Shown here: positions 24,901 through 36,900 of the stretch, one piece after another | How the letters are laid out: the number at the start of each line of letters is the position of its first letter | Position numbering within the stretch: the first letter of the stretch is position 1 | The notes under the pieces: model-generated | Told to the model about the DNA's origin: nothing | What the model saw: the letters and a program-made list of their open reading frames with translations, nothing else | Database searches by the model: none | Made by a program: the position numbers and the translations under genes | NCBI GenBank assembly: GCA_963556255.1 | Contig: OY744612.1 | Location: 24,147,692 to 24,211,691 of the forward strand | DNA from: Allolobophora icterica | Lineage: Eukaryota; Annelida; Clitellata; Crassiclitellata; Lumbricidae | DNA: 64,000 nucleotides | Direction of reading: 5' to 3'

Positions 24901-27900
24901 ACACAAAGATGTGTCACCATGCATGGTACCAGCATATGTTGGTAAGTAAACAATGCACTGACCATCCTGCAACCGCCAGCGTTGGTATAATCACTGTCTA
25001 CCTTAGTGTTGTCTCCCTGGCCTAACCCTGCCTCGAATTCAACCTGGCACTGAAACTGACCCAACCCTGGTGCTTGTAGCCCTGATTTGATTAATTATTT
25101 GATTATTACATCGTTGTGGACCTGATTTGAGGATTAAGTTTTTGATGCAGTTTTTTGTGGTGCTGAGAAATTTAGGAGATATTTTATATATTGTGTTACA
25201 TTTGCATATGAACTTTATTATTATTATTATTGAGGAGCTTTTATATAGCATCCCTTCAAGGTTTTCTACTCAAGAGCACTCCCAGTCCAACCACGGCTTA
25301 AGAGAGCAGTATCTTTAAAGTATGATCATTGATCAGTCTATGATTACTATTCTGCTTTTTCTTGTGTAGTTTGCAAGACATTGAACTGGGAGAGACAGCC
25401 CGACTTTTATTCGCTTGGAGGTACGAAGTCGACGAGCAGCAGTATGGAGCACTGCCTCGCTAGCTGTGTGAACGATGCCAAGTGCCAAGGCATCGACTTC
25501 CATGCAGAGGAAGGATGCATTACGCATCAAGAAGCTGCTGACTTCTATTATGCCTTGTCTGGTGTAGGATGGATTCAGTACCAATTGATCAGTGACTGTG
25601 CAAAGATTCCTACAAAAGGTATGTTCATCTATAGTCCTTATTGAAAGGACTGAAAAAATGGGGCTCTTTTGAGCCTCATCTTATTGATCCTTCTTCTTCA
25701 GGACCATAATTCTGAAGAGTTTTAACACTTGTTCTTATTGAGGCCTGTAAATAATTGTGTTTAGGTATTTATTTGTGTATGTACTTATGTATATGTGTAC
25801 CATATACTGTATGCAGCCTATGTATGTATGTATGTATTTGAACAATATCCTTTAAGAACCCCTTAATTTTTCTGTTACTCCTGTACTGTTGCTGCTTTTG
25901 AAGTAAAAAGTGAAAAAGTTGTACACTTGTTTATGCGCTTCTACAAATGTCTTGAAAATGGCCAAAACATCTTTTGGGTGAGGCGCAAGCACGAACATGG
26001 CGATCAAAGTACTGGACACCTTTTTAACACTATTGTTGTTGTTAGATGATGTGATGTATGTAATAAAATAGATTTTATATGGCACTTTAGCTGCATATTC
26101 AACTGACCTGAATTAATTATATACAACTTGTAGTGTTGTCATTATTTCCTGCTTGATTCTTTAAAGTCTAGTTACTTATATCATGCTTGTTTGGAACTAT
26201 TAGACAACCATGTTTCTGCACCTGTGTGAGATATCTAAAGGTGCTATATAAATGGCCAGATGCTTATGTACACCCTTCAGACGATAAATTTGTCTGAAGA
26301 ACAAACATTAGATTAACATTATTTTTCAGGGTAATAAGTTAGAATGTTATACTAATTAAAACATGTTGCATTTCCAGAGCGACCAGGCAAGGCAAAGATC
26401 AAGTCAGGTATTTTTGTCTTTTCTACAGATTTCCTCAAATTTTTAATTTGCATTTTTTTTAAATTAAGATAATTTCCTGTTTTTAGTAAGATTGACCAGT
26501 TTATTTACCATACCTTAGCTTGGCATTACCATAATCATACCTTAGCTTATTGTATCTTACTCTTACATGTACTTTATTCAACCTTATATTCAACCAATGA
26601 TGCAGAAACCTTTCCTCTTCTGGTATAGTATAGTCATGATCTTATATTAAAGAGACTTCCTTGCCTTAAACTTCCTTCATTTATGTTGCCATACCTTTAC
26701 CTTACCTTAATTAGTGTTGGCTTAACTTAGCTTACCTTAACTGCAGAGCCTATAGAAAGCATCTTAATTGAGCTGTACCTATCTTTTGTTATCTTAATTT
26801 TTACATTACCTTTTGCTAACGTTGCCATACAGAAAGTATTACCTTACCTGAACTGTGTCCTGGCATATTGTATTATTAACCCTCCTTTATCCAATCTTGT
26901 ATTAATCATACCTTACGGCACCTTTACCACAGCACCTCTGATGAATCTTTCTTGAAGTGGCTCTATATAAATTTGCCATTGCAATTACACTTTACCTTAC
27001 CTGTTTAACCTTATCTTAGAGAGTGTTACCTTAACTTCATTAGAAGATTTTCGTGTGGTTTGTGTAGAGTGCACAAAGGGTGTTGTACAGAAGGAGTTCC
27101 TGAGGGCGCCCGGAGCTGTTTTCTATGCCAAGGTGTCTAGTACATGGCAGTGCTTAGATCTGTGCATCCACAACAAGAAGTGCATGGCCGCAGAAATCCG
27201 TAAAGTCGACCGTGGCCTGAGCTGCTACTACCATTATAAGAACATCAACTTCGACGTTCTCGTATCGAGCAATGATGCCGTTCTCTATGTTCTTGGCAAA
27301 CAGTGCATACGACTGAGGGATTCAGACTTGGCACTAACTCCAAAGAAAAGTAAGGGTCACCCTCATGATACAAACAGGGCTGTAGATGAGTGTATATGCG
27401 GGTATATAGCATGTACTCACCTCTAGAGACCATATACTCACCTCACAATGTTTTTTAGTATACTCACCTCTAGAGAGCATGTACTCACCTCCAGAACTTA
27501 CTTTGACATGTTTTTAATACTTTAGAGTGTAGACTGTAACTTTAAAAAATTTCAGTTTGAAATTATTTCTGTTTGCTTGACCTGGATGCAAAAAACGTTA
27601 ATTTTTCAATAAATTTTAGCATAGTTGATGCATCAGAAATTGAGGAATTCCATCGTTTCAATAGCTTAAGTGCTTACCAAATCGTTTCCATATTTAAAAA
27701 AGTTTCTTGCTTGGAGAAAACTAACCTGTAGCGTGTACTCACCTCTCATGTTACCACTACAGCCCTGGATACAGAATCTTCCACTGATTAGGAGACTTTC
27801 GTTAGAGAGATATAGTGTGATAGGTTGGGGTTGAAGTTGGGTGGAAAGCTGAGGTAATGTAATCATTTATGATGGTATTTGTGGTGGTGGCAGTGATGGT

Positions 27901-30900
27901 GATGATGGGGATGAAGATGGTGACATTGATGAGCTTTACATGCCAGTCGCATAATGGACTCCCGGTCAGTGCATCTTAGGACTTGCTGTTTAGTACCCAG
28001 CTGGTTCCTGCACCAAATTTATAGTGTTTGGTGACAGAGGCACGTGTTGGCTCACAACTTGCCCATGGTTGTTACACGGAATCTGTGCTCATTTGGCTTG
28101 AGCCTGCAACTGTTGTATTACAGTCCTAGCAGACTAACTGAAAAGACTAATATGTTGCGCCTAAGCCAGATGTTATGCACATGATGGGACAAAATAGTAC
28201 AAACTGTCCTCAGTTACCAGACAACTCATAATGTTTTTGCAGTTTTGTAGTTTGATATTTGAAGAATAAAAAACAATTTGAAATGTAAAATTCTGCAATA
28301 ATTTTACTTTATTAAAGGTTTTAACTTGTTTCAGCTCCTGTGACACTTATTCCGATAGTTGGTAAGTGCAGATCTTTTGATTGGCAAAATTTTAATGATG
28401 TGAAGAACAATGATATTTGCAGCAGCAGTATTAATTATAGTTGCATCTGTAATTGGAGATTTGTAGCATGCCTTTACAGTAGTAGTCATAATAGTGGACC
28501 ATCCTTATAACATGTTTAATTCATTTTGATTACATGAAATTTTAATGTTAACAATTAGTATAGGTAACTCACACGTTTATAGTGCCTGTTGAGCCTGTTG
28601 AGAAACTTCTCAGAAGTATAGCCTCGAGTTCGAAGGATCATTGTTAAAGACGAGAGTGTACTAAAAACGACTGGGAAGCCAATGCCCCTCGTCGTTTAAG
28701 TGTTAGGCTTGCGCTGTGGCACAAGCATGATGATGAATCCAATGACAGGAAACTTTTAAGTGCATGCGACGACCAATGAAAATTTATTTTCTGGTATCCA
28801 AGAAATTATGCTAACAGAGTGATGGATTTTAAAGTGTTTAAGGTAGCCAGCTTGCTTTTCTGTGCACATTTGGACCATGCCAGGTTTAATGCACACCTGC
28901 TACCAGAAGCAGTTTTAAATTTTCACATTGTCTTTTCATCTGTTTCAGACCTGGACAAGGATGATACGTTTATTGAAGCAGAAGGTTCGTTTTGCAGAGA
29001 TTTTATGTAGTTTTTCATTGATCTTAGTTATATAACACAGCCAGGCCCTTTCTGAGATTGAGAGAGGCTTATGTGTTGTTGCAGTCAGGGCTGATAGTAT
29101 CACGATACAGGATCACTAACTTGGTATCGCTGATACTTTTTTCACGATCACAGAGAGTATCACAATTTAGTTTGTTGGTATTGCATGTATATTGCCGATA
29201 CTTTTTAGCCTGTAAATCACGAAGACTCGATACCAATACTTTTTCCACTGCTGTACTTTATTTTGAACATTGGTTTACCTGCTAGTGCTGCAGTAGAAAG
29301 ACTTGTTTAGGAAGCAAAGTATTTTTCCCTCCGACATAATTGTTAAGACTTAAGCAGCGTGCATTGCGAAATGATGGTATTTTATATCTGGCAGATGGTA
29401 GATTGTTGCATGTATCCTTTAAATAAAGTTTTTTATATAGGTTACAATGCTTGACACTGTTTACACATATTTTATGGCAACAAACTTAAACTTACTTATC
29501 GAAAAGTATTGGTACTGGTATTGCAATACTTTTTAAGAAGTACTGGCATTGGTATTGCCAGTACATTTATTAGGAAGTATTGGTATTGGTATTTCCCAGT
29601 ATTGTTAACAGCCCTGGATGCAGTACATGTGATGTTAATTCTAACAGTATATGTACAGACCAGCAAATGTTTGTCAGTTGCTTTTTAAGAACATTATGCT
29701 ACCAAGTACCACTATTTCTCCTGCTATAGTTATAACAGTAATAATAATAAATAACTATGATTTTATAATTTAGTATTAAAACTTGGACAAAAACAATTAT
29801 TTATTCTACCTATGATTTTGCCTATGATGTATTCTGCCTATGATGTTTATGAAAAAATACATCAAAACTAAAGTTTATGAATAAAATTTTATAACATGAG
29901 TAGTAATACTAAATGAAGGTCATCATATTGACACTACAGAATTGTCTGCATGTTACAAGATGTTTAGAAGTGAAAGTCATTATGTTTGATCCTGGTCTTA
30001 TGTTCTCAGGAACGGGAGCACTGTTGCGGAGGTTTTTTAAGTGGCGTTATTTAAATGTACTCATTTGATAACGATTATGATTGTAATTAATCTGTTTGCA
30101 GCAACCTTCTGTGAGGACGTTACGTGTTACCTGGTCATGAAGGCGAGCCTCACGTGGAAAGAGGCACAGACTGAGTGTGAAATGAAGCATGGCAAACTAG
30201 TGTCAATCAAGAGCGTTAAGACACAGAACATCATTGAAAAATACCTCAAAATCCACAAAATTACGGACATGATGTGGATTGGTGCCTCAATCATCAATGA
30301 AATCGCTTTCACCAATCAGTCAGTTTCACTGTGGCGAGTCGTTCAGGGTAAGTTGCTCAATGCTCATTGCATCAAATATATGTATCTGAACAATGCGTAA
30401 TGCCTATTCAGAACCTCTATCAATCAATCAATCAATCAATCATGGAATTTATATAGCGCCTCTTCAAGGGCTCTACTCAGAGGCACTCCCAAGCCAGGCC
30501 TGATCAAACAGAAAAGTCTTCAATAGAGCGTAAAAAGAAGACGGGTGAGTACGAGGAGACAGGCGAAGGAGAGGTGGTAAGTCATTCCACGCAGTTGGGC
30601 CAGCGACAGAGAATGCTCGGCGCTGCATAGTAGCAGTGCGGGCATACGGGACTATAAAGTCGCCCCGAGAAGAGGAACGGAGAGCTGATCGACCTGTAAG
30701 AGAAGAAGAGAGAGTGAAAACAGAGCATAGGTAGGAAGGAGCCATACCCAATACACATTGCCAGGCGAGAGAGCAAAGCCGATACAGGATACGCTGCCGG
30801 ATGGGAAGCCAATGAAGAGTATGATGCATGTAGGAGGATACACTACCATAGCGGGGTATGGAGCCAACAAGGCGCGCCGCAGACCGCAGGATCCTCTCAA

Positions 30901-33900
30901 GGAAGGACAGGCGGGTTTGAGGAAGACCGGTGTAGAGAGAACAGCAATAATCTAAACGAGAGCAAACAAAGGCATGGATAAGAGTTGAAGCAGCAGAGGC
31001 TGAGAGAGAGCGAGCAACAACCCTGAGCTGGCGGAGATGGTAGAAACAGGAGCGAGACAGAGAAGAGAGGTGCTTAGTAAAGGTTAGTTCCTGGTCAAGA
31101 ATGTCAGTGCTTGTGAATAAGCTGGTGCTCTGCGCTTAGCTTTAAAGTACTTTAGGAATTTGGAGTTTGCGATACAATTACGATTACAAATTGAATCTAA
31201 TCTGGAAATTTCTGTAGAACTGTTTTCATAATGCACAAGACATCAGTTGACAATTGTCGTTTCTAAGCAAAGTTACATTTCAAAATCACAGAGGTGCTGA
31301 AACACAGCTAATTTGACAGATCTAAAAGTAGTCAACCTTTCTCTTCATCTTTTGCCATGCCTTTTTCTTCACAAAAGCTGCTTTCATTGTGAGTTATCTT
31401 GTTTACGATACAGCCTGTGTGGTGTACCTTGTTTCTTACAAGTGTTTGTCTTTTTGATGGCAGTTAAGTTTTATGATACGTGGTGTTTGGGTTGATTCTT
31501 CTAGGTACCGGTAATTGTGAAAGTGGATATCCTTTGAGTCAAGGTAAGTTCTTAGTTGATTTTCTCTAATAATTATTAATTTATCAATTACATGTACTGT
31601 AATATTTTGGTAATTGTTGAATTTCTCATAAATTTCATCTTAATTTATTTTAATTTGTCTTAATATTTAGCTAATATGGCCTGCTAAATTGTGTTTAAAT
31701 AAATTTGCTGATCAATTTATTTTTATGTAACTTAATAATTTGCAAGAATAAAGTTTGTAACTTTGAGTGTATTGGATTATCCTAATAGAGTGTGGATAAT
31801 TTAACTGATTCCAGAACTTCTCAGGCGAGCGGTCATGTCGCAGGGATGCTTCATGGAGGCCAAGGATAAGAACGAGAAAGAGTTCAATTATACTGCTACT
31901 GTTCCACTGAGAAATTTAACTCCATCCAGTTGCCTTGAGGCATGCCAAGAGGAAAGATACGACTATGCTGGAGTCCAGGTAAGGCTGTTTAATGCTTTCT
32001 GAAGTCGTTCTCCAGCCGTAATATATTGACTTTCGTGTGTCAGTTTGTACAGTGTCTCTTGCAGAATAAACTACCCAGGGGTGATCAGTGCAGTAGAGCT
32101 CCAAGGTTGTGATAATCAATGTGTTCCACTCAGAATTAGAACTTCACGGCCAGAAATAACTTAGGAAGCATTTTCAGAATATCTTAAGACACACACATCT
32201 TTGGATCCACCAGGAATCCATTGATTTTTTGTGTGATTCTTTGACAAGTTCTTAAAGCGTTCTGTACATCTGTGCAGATGCTGTACTGTTCGATCACAGC
32301 TTTGTGTTTCAGGTTAGTAGCACCTTTGAAGAGGCACTATGTAAATTTGTGATTATAATGCAGCTTTATGTTGTCTGGCATACACAGTCCTATTGTTGCG
32401 TGTTTTTGTTTATCAAGACACTTAGTTATTCGTGATTACATTACTGGATTGTGTAACTATTTATAAACCTTCAGGATGGGAGTGTGTGCACATGTGGCTA
32501 TTCGTTTGGAATGTATGGTCCAGCCAGTGATTGCGTTGAGCCGTGCCAGGGAGACTACAAGCAGTATTGTGGAGGACTTGGTGCTCATGCTGTGTTCAAG
32601 GCAGCTGGTCAGTTATTATGCAGTTTCTTGTCTTTCCTTCCCTGTTTTTACCTGTTTTGATAAATATGACAAACTTCTTACCATGACAACCATGCCACTG
32701 GACCCACATTAGGCCTTTGCTAGCTAATAGTTTGTCACTCGTGGCATGATGCTGGTCAGCTATAGATCCACTGTTAGCAAACTCAGCTATGTGGCTGTCT
32801 AGATAAATTTTTAGTGCCTCCAAGGCTCCAACCCAGTGGTTACAAAATAAAATAAAGGTTTACATATATATTTTTGTCATTTTTTATGGATCATTCTTAC
32901 CTTGGGTCAAAAACTAGTTTTATTGATTGATTTATTGTTTGGTTGATGATTTGATTGAAAAACAGCAACTGTTAGAGACTTCTCCATGTGGAACTACAAT
33001 GAACCAAAAAACACTTCAACTGGGCACTGGTGTGGTGCAATTGATATGTTCGAGTTGGATACAGATAAGAGACTGGCCAGCCGACCATGCAATGAAGACC
33101 AGAAATTCCTCTGCCAGATGAGTATGTTGCTGAGATTTTATGAAAATTGTTTAATTTGATATATTGTCAGTGATACATGTAGATGTGCTTTATTGACTTG
33201 TAATAAAAATAAAATTCTACAGCCTTTGGTGCCATCATGCTGTCTCTCTGACCTGACACCTCGGCTTCTGACCTGGCACTGAAACTGACCTTGTGGATTG
33301 GATCTCGTAGACAACTAGTGAATTATGTGGTCCCACTGACACAGCTTTTATTTGACACTGAGACATTTGGGAGATTTACATTGCATTATGTAATTTTAAC
33401 CTTAATTGGCATAGTGTAGGGAAGGCATCTTCAGAAACCATTGCTGTGCCACTGCCAGGAGAAGTACCAGTCTAGAGCCTATTATCTTCTGACAGATTTG
33501 TTCAACTCTATTTTTTAATATTGCATGGTCGTTATTGCCTACTGCATGACATCACTGTTACTGTTGCCTTTTGAAGTTATCAGACAAACCTACCTGGCTT
33601 CAGCAACAGTAACATAGCATGGTTTAAGTGGTGCAGAAAACTTTTTACCTGTGTTAGAACCACTGCAAATTATTGTTACTGATCGATTAGCCAATCTTCT
33701 TTTCTTCCTCGTAAAAGCTAGGATAGTGTCCATTAAGGCATCACTATCATGCACAACACTCCACAGGTCTACAACTCTTGCACTGAAAAATTTCTGCCCG
33801 AACATTCCCATGGGTTTCTTAAATAATTTATATATGTGGCCTCAAGTGCTTTGACATCACACAGTGTCTACAGGCATTCTAGCCACCCTAGTGCCTGTAG

Positions 33901-36900
33901 CAGACATGACTTTATGAGTACTCTGAATATTTTTATATTATATTATCAAACAGGGTATGATGCCTGTAAGACGGAACCGAATTACAAAACAATGTCTTGG
34001 GGCCTGTGTATATACTTTGGCAATGATGAAGTCACTTGGCATCAAGCCAGAACGGTAAGTCATAAATGGAACCCCTTTATCACCAGGGGTTGAAATATGA
34101 TCTCGCATTCATCTTTTATACTTTCAATGTGATTGGTCAGTGGTGATTATTTACTTTACTAGCGTGTATGTATGTATGAATCAGGACCATAAACTTAGTA
34201 GCATTTTTATGTACCTTTCAATAGCTCTGTACACAAAGCTGTCTAAGTGCTGTATACATGGCAGTCTTACTGATCTAAATGGGTGTGATTTAACTGAACC
34301 TAAACATTTCTACGGGATTTAATGTACCGGTAAGTTTAAATTCATGCTGACAAAGAGTCAGACGAAACAGTGCATATGTGAACAAGATATTTGCTTCAAG
34401 ACGATAGTTTAACACAGGAGTAAGTGCATTAGAGTTTATTTATACACTGCGTCTAATTACAGAAAGTTTTTGTCTTTAGCGCTGCCTTGAATTGAAGGGA
34501 GATCTTCTAATCGTTGCCAGTGAATCGCAGCGGAAGGAAATTCAGGAGGCTGTTCAGGTCATGTTCCCTTCGATGTCTAAGCGTTACATTTGGATTGGAC
34601 TCTATTCCCGAATCTACTACTGGGATGACTGTAAGTTTGGAAGAAATCGTTGACTTGCAGTTTCTCTCCAATATATTCTAACTTTCTCTGCTAGCATGTC
34701 CACATGCAGCTCATATAGGACCCATATGGGGGGTTCATAAAGTAGTGGTAACATCACTGGCGTGAAGAGCAAGAGGTAGCGGGATCGCTTCCCGCAACCC
34801 TCCCAAAGGTCCACTCAGCCTTTAATTCGCGAGATGGCGCGTTGTTAAAATGAGATGTAGGACGTGATGGGCGCCTTGCATGGCTGCCGTATACAGTTAA
34901 ATTCGGCTCCTGTGATAACTTGTGATCATCCGTTCATACTGATTTGTAATCATACTGCGTAATTGTCAGTTTGAAAATATTAAACGAAGATTATTATTAT
35001 TATATGAGACCTGTACAGAACCTATATGGGTTCTTCGCTTAACTCACTTATTTTACTTTCAACCAATCTGTGTCTTTCTAGCTCAATGGGTTCCCAACCT
35101 TTTTTCTGATCAAGGCACCCTTACTAAAACTCGTTCAGTCAATGGTGCCGGGCTTCAATTTCATTAATTTTTTCCACATAGTTCTTTATTTAATAACCAG
35201 CAAGTTCCTCACTGTATTTAACCGCAGCGTTGCAGCTATTTCTACACTACTTTAAGTTTCAAAAAATAGTTATAGGCTTGTGTCAGTAGTGATAATCAGC
35301 AGTTTTGTCACATCTCCTGATAGAAAAAGCTGCACAAATATTATAGAAAAGTAAAGTCAGTTGAACAAGCCATTCAGTTGCGAAATATCCGGAATAAATA
35401 GGCGTAGACTCCAGGGGCAGCCGGGGCACAAGCCCCCAAAAAATTTAGATGGACTGTACAGTGTACACCCAATGCAACAAGTGTAGAATGAATAACCAAA
35501 CGCCTGCCACCCCCCAATATTTTGGACAAGTTTATGCCAGTGCAGTTGCGGCACCCCAAGAGAAGGTTCACGGCAACTAGGTTGGGAAAACAATGTTCTA
35601 GTCCATGTTTCATTATAGTTTTGGTTCTGTTCCAATCAGACAGAACCCTGTCAACCTGTTCCTTTGGAATGTTTACTATTTGCAATAGAGGTATTGACTT
35701 TTCTTCATGATTAACGGGCACAAGCTCTGGCGCTGAGTTTGCTTGCAATTCTCAATTAAATTTGTATTTGATACATGTGTACGCTAGCATCTAGCATAAT
35801 AATTGTTGACTACAACTGAACCTTGTCCTTGTCACAGAACCGATAGAGGCCTGTAAATGAGAAATTACTTTATCTGAAATTGCACTGATGGAAAATTGCA
35901 AGCCACTTTCTTACTACTGCACATTCGCACAGGTTGTCCACGCTGCTGCTTGATTGTGCAACAAATAAACTTTTGTAGTGTTGTAGCAATCTGCAATCTT
36001 AGTGAGGATTCTGTGTGCCATATTTTATTCTAGTGTTTGGAGGTTCAGAGCTATGCTACACCAAATTCAGTCACGGGGAGCCAGTGTTTGAGAAGAACTG
36101 CCTCTACCTCGATCCAAAAATGAATTTTGAGTGGTTTTCTGGATTGTGCGAAGATGAAAGACACGATTTCATCTGTGAAATTGGTTTGTTTTTCTTTTAT
36201 TTATCTATTTCTGCTCTTATAATGTGCACAGTGTCATACATCCTCATCATCAGCAGTGGCATGCCCCTCTTGGGAGCACTGCCGTTTCCACAACATGTTG
36301 TCAGAGCCATCTTAATTCTGGAGTCATCTCCAGGTGGACAAGTGTGTAGTCCGAAATGTAACTGGTGCAGGTCATACTTCACCATTCATGTCCATGTGTG
36401 GCAAGGGTGTCCTAAGTCTGCTCAGTAGGAACAAACTCAAAATTGTTGGATTACAGGCCTAGCCCACTGCTGAAAAACCACTGGTATACTTGACTGGTGG
36501 CCACGATATACTGTTCACTTGACTTGGTCAAGTGATAGTATAGTGGTCATTGAGCTTGACTGCCAAAACAGAGGTTAAAGGTTCAAGTCTCCCCAAGGCA
36601 AAAAGATATTTAGAAATTGTTGTTCCACTTACACACGCTATTGAGCTCGCCTATAAAATGATTACACTGACCACATACCGGTACTGTTGGAGGGAAGATG
36701 AGACAGTAAGGGAGAGGATTGATGACCTACCCTCACATATCTAGGCTAATGATGCCGCTAACTCTGATACATCTTGGGGTTAACTTTGAACAAGGCACTC
36801 CTTCACTGGACTTGGATCAGCTTTTCATAAGTCACATAAGTTCAGATCTGTTAGATGGCCATTTGAGAGGTTTCAAAAGATGCTATGTAGTTTAACATAC

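Larger units (their letters stand above)
18100..31543 (+). other. Nine symmetric mini-exons encoding linkers
   Basis: Exons of 27-45 nt, all starting and ending in phase 1: 18100-18135, 20081-20113, 21570-21605, 23106-23150, 24681-24716, 26378-26407, 28335-28361, 28949-28984, 31505-31543. Products are Pro/Ser/Gly or acidic linkers such as MEATPSPSPAS and DDGEGSGSLPQPDP. Eight lie between PAN modules or between PAN5 and the lectin domain; the ninth precedes the WSC exons. Any one can be skipped without a frameshift. Confidence 0.7.

Noticed and set aside
30473..30829. Novel host protein with HWLPIRQRI
   Set aside because: HWLPxRQRIxY .. LRSS .. FSVAxPxxWNxLP is the C-terminus of CR1/L2-type LINE ORF2, and a typical LINE tail follows.
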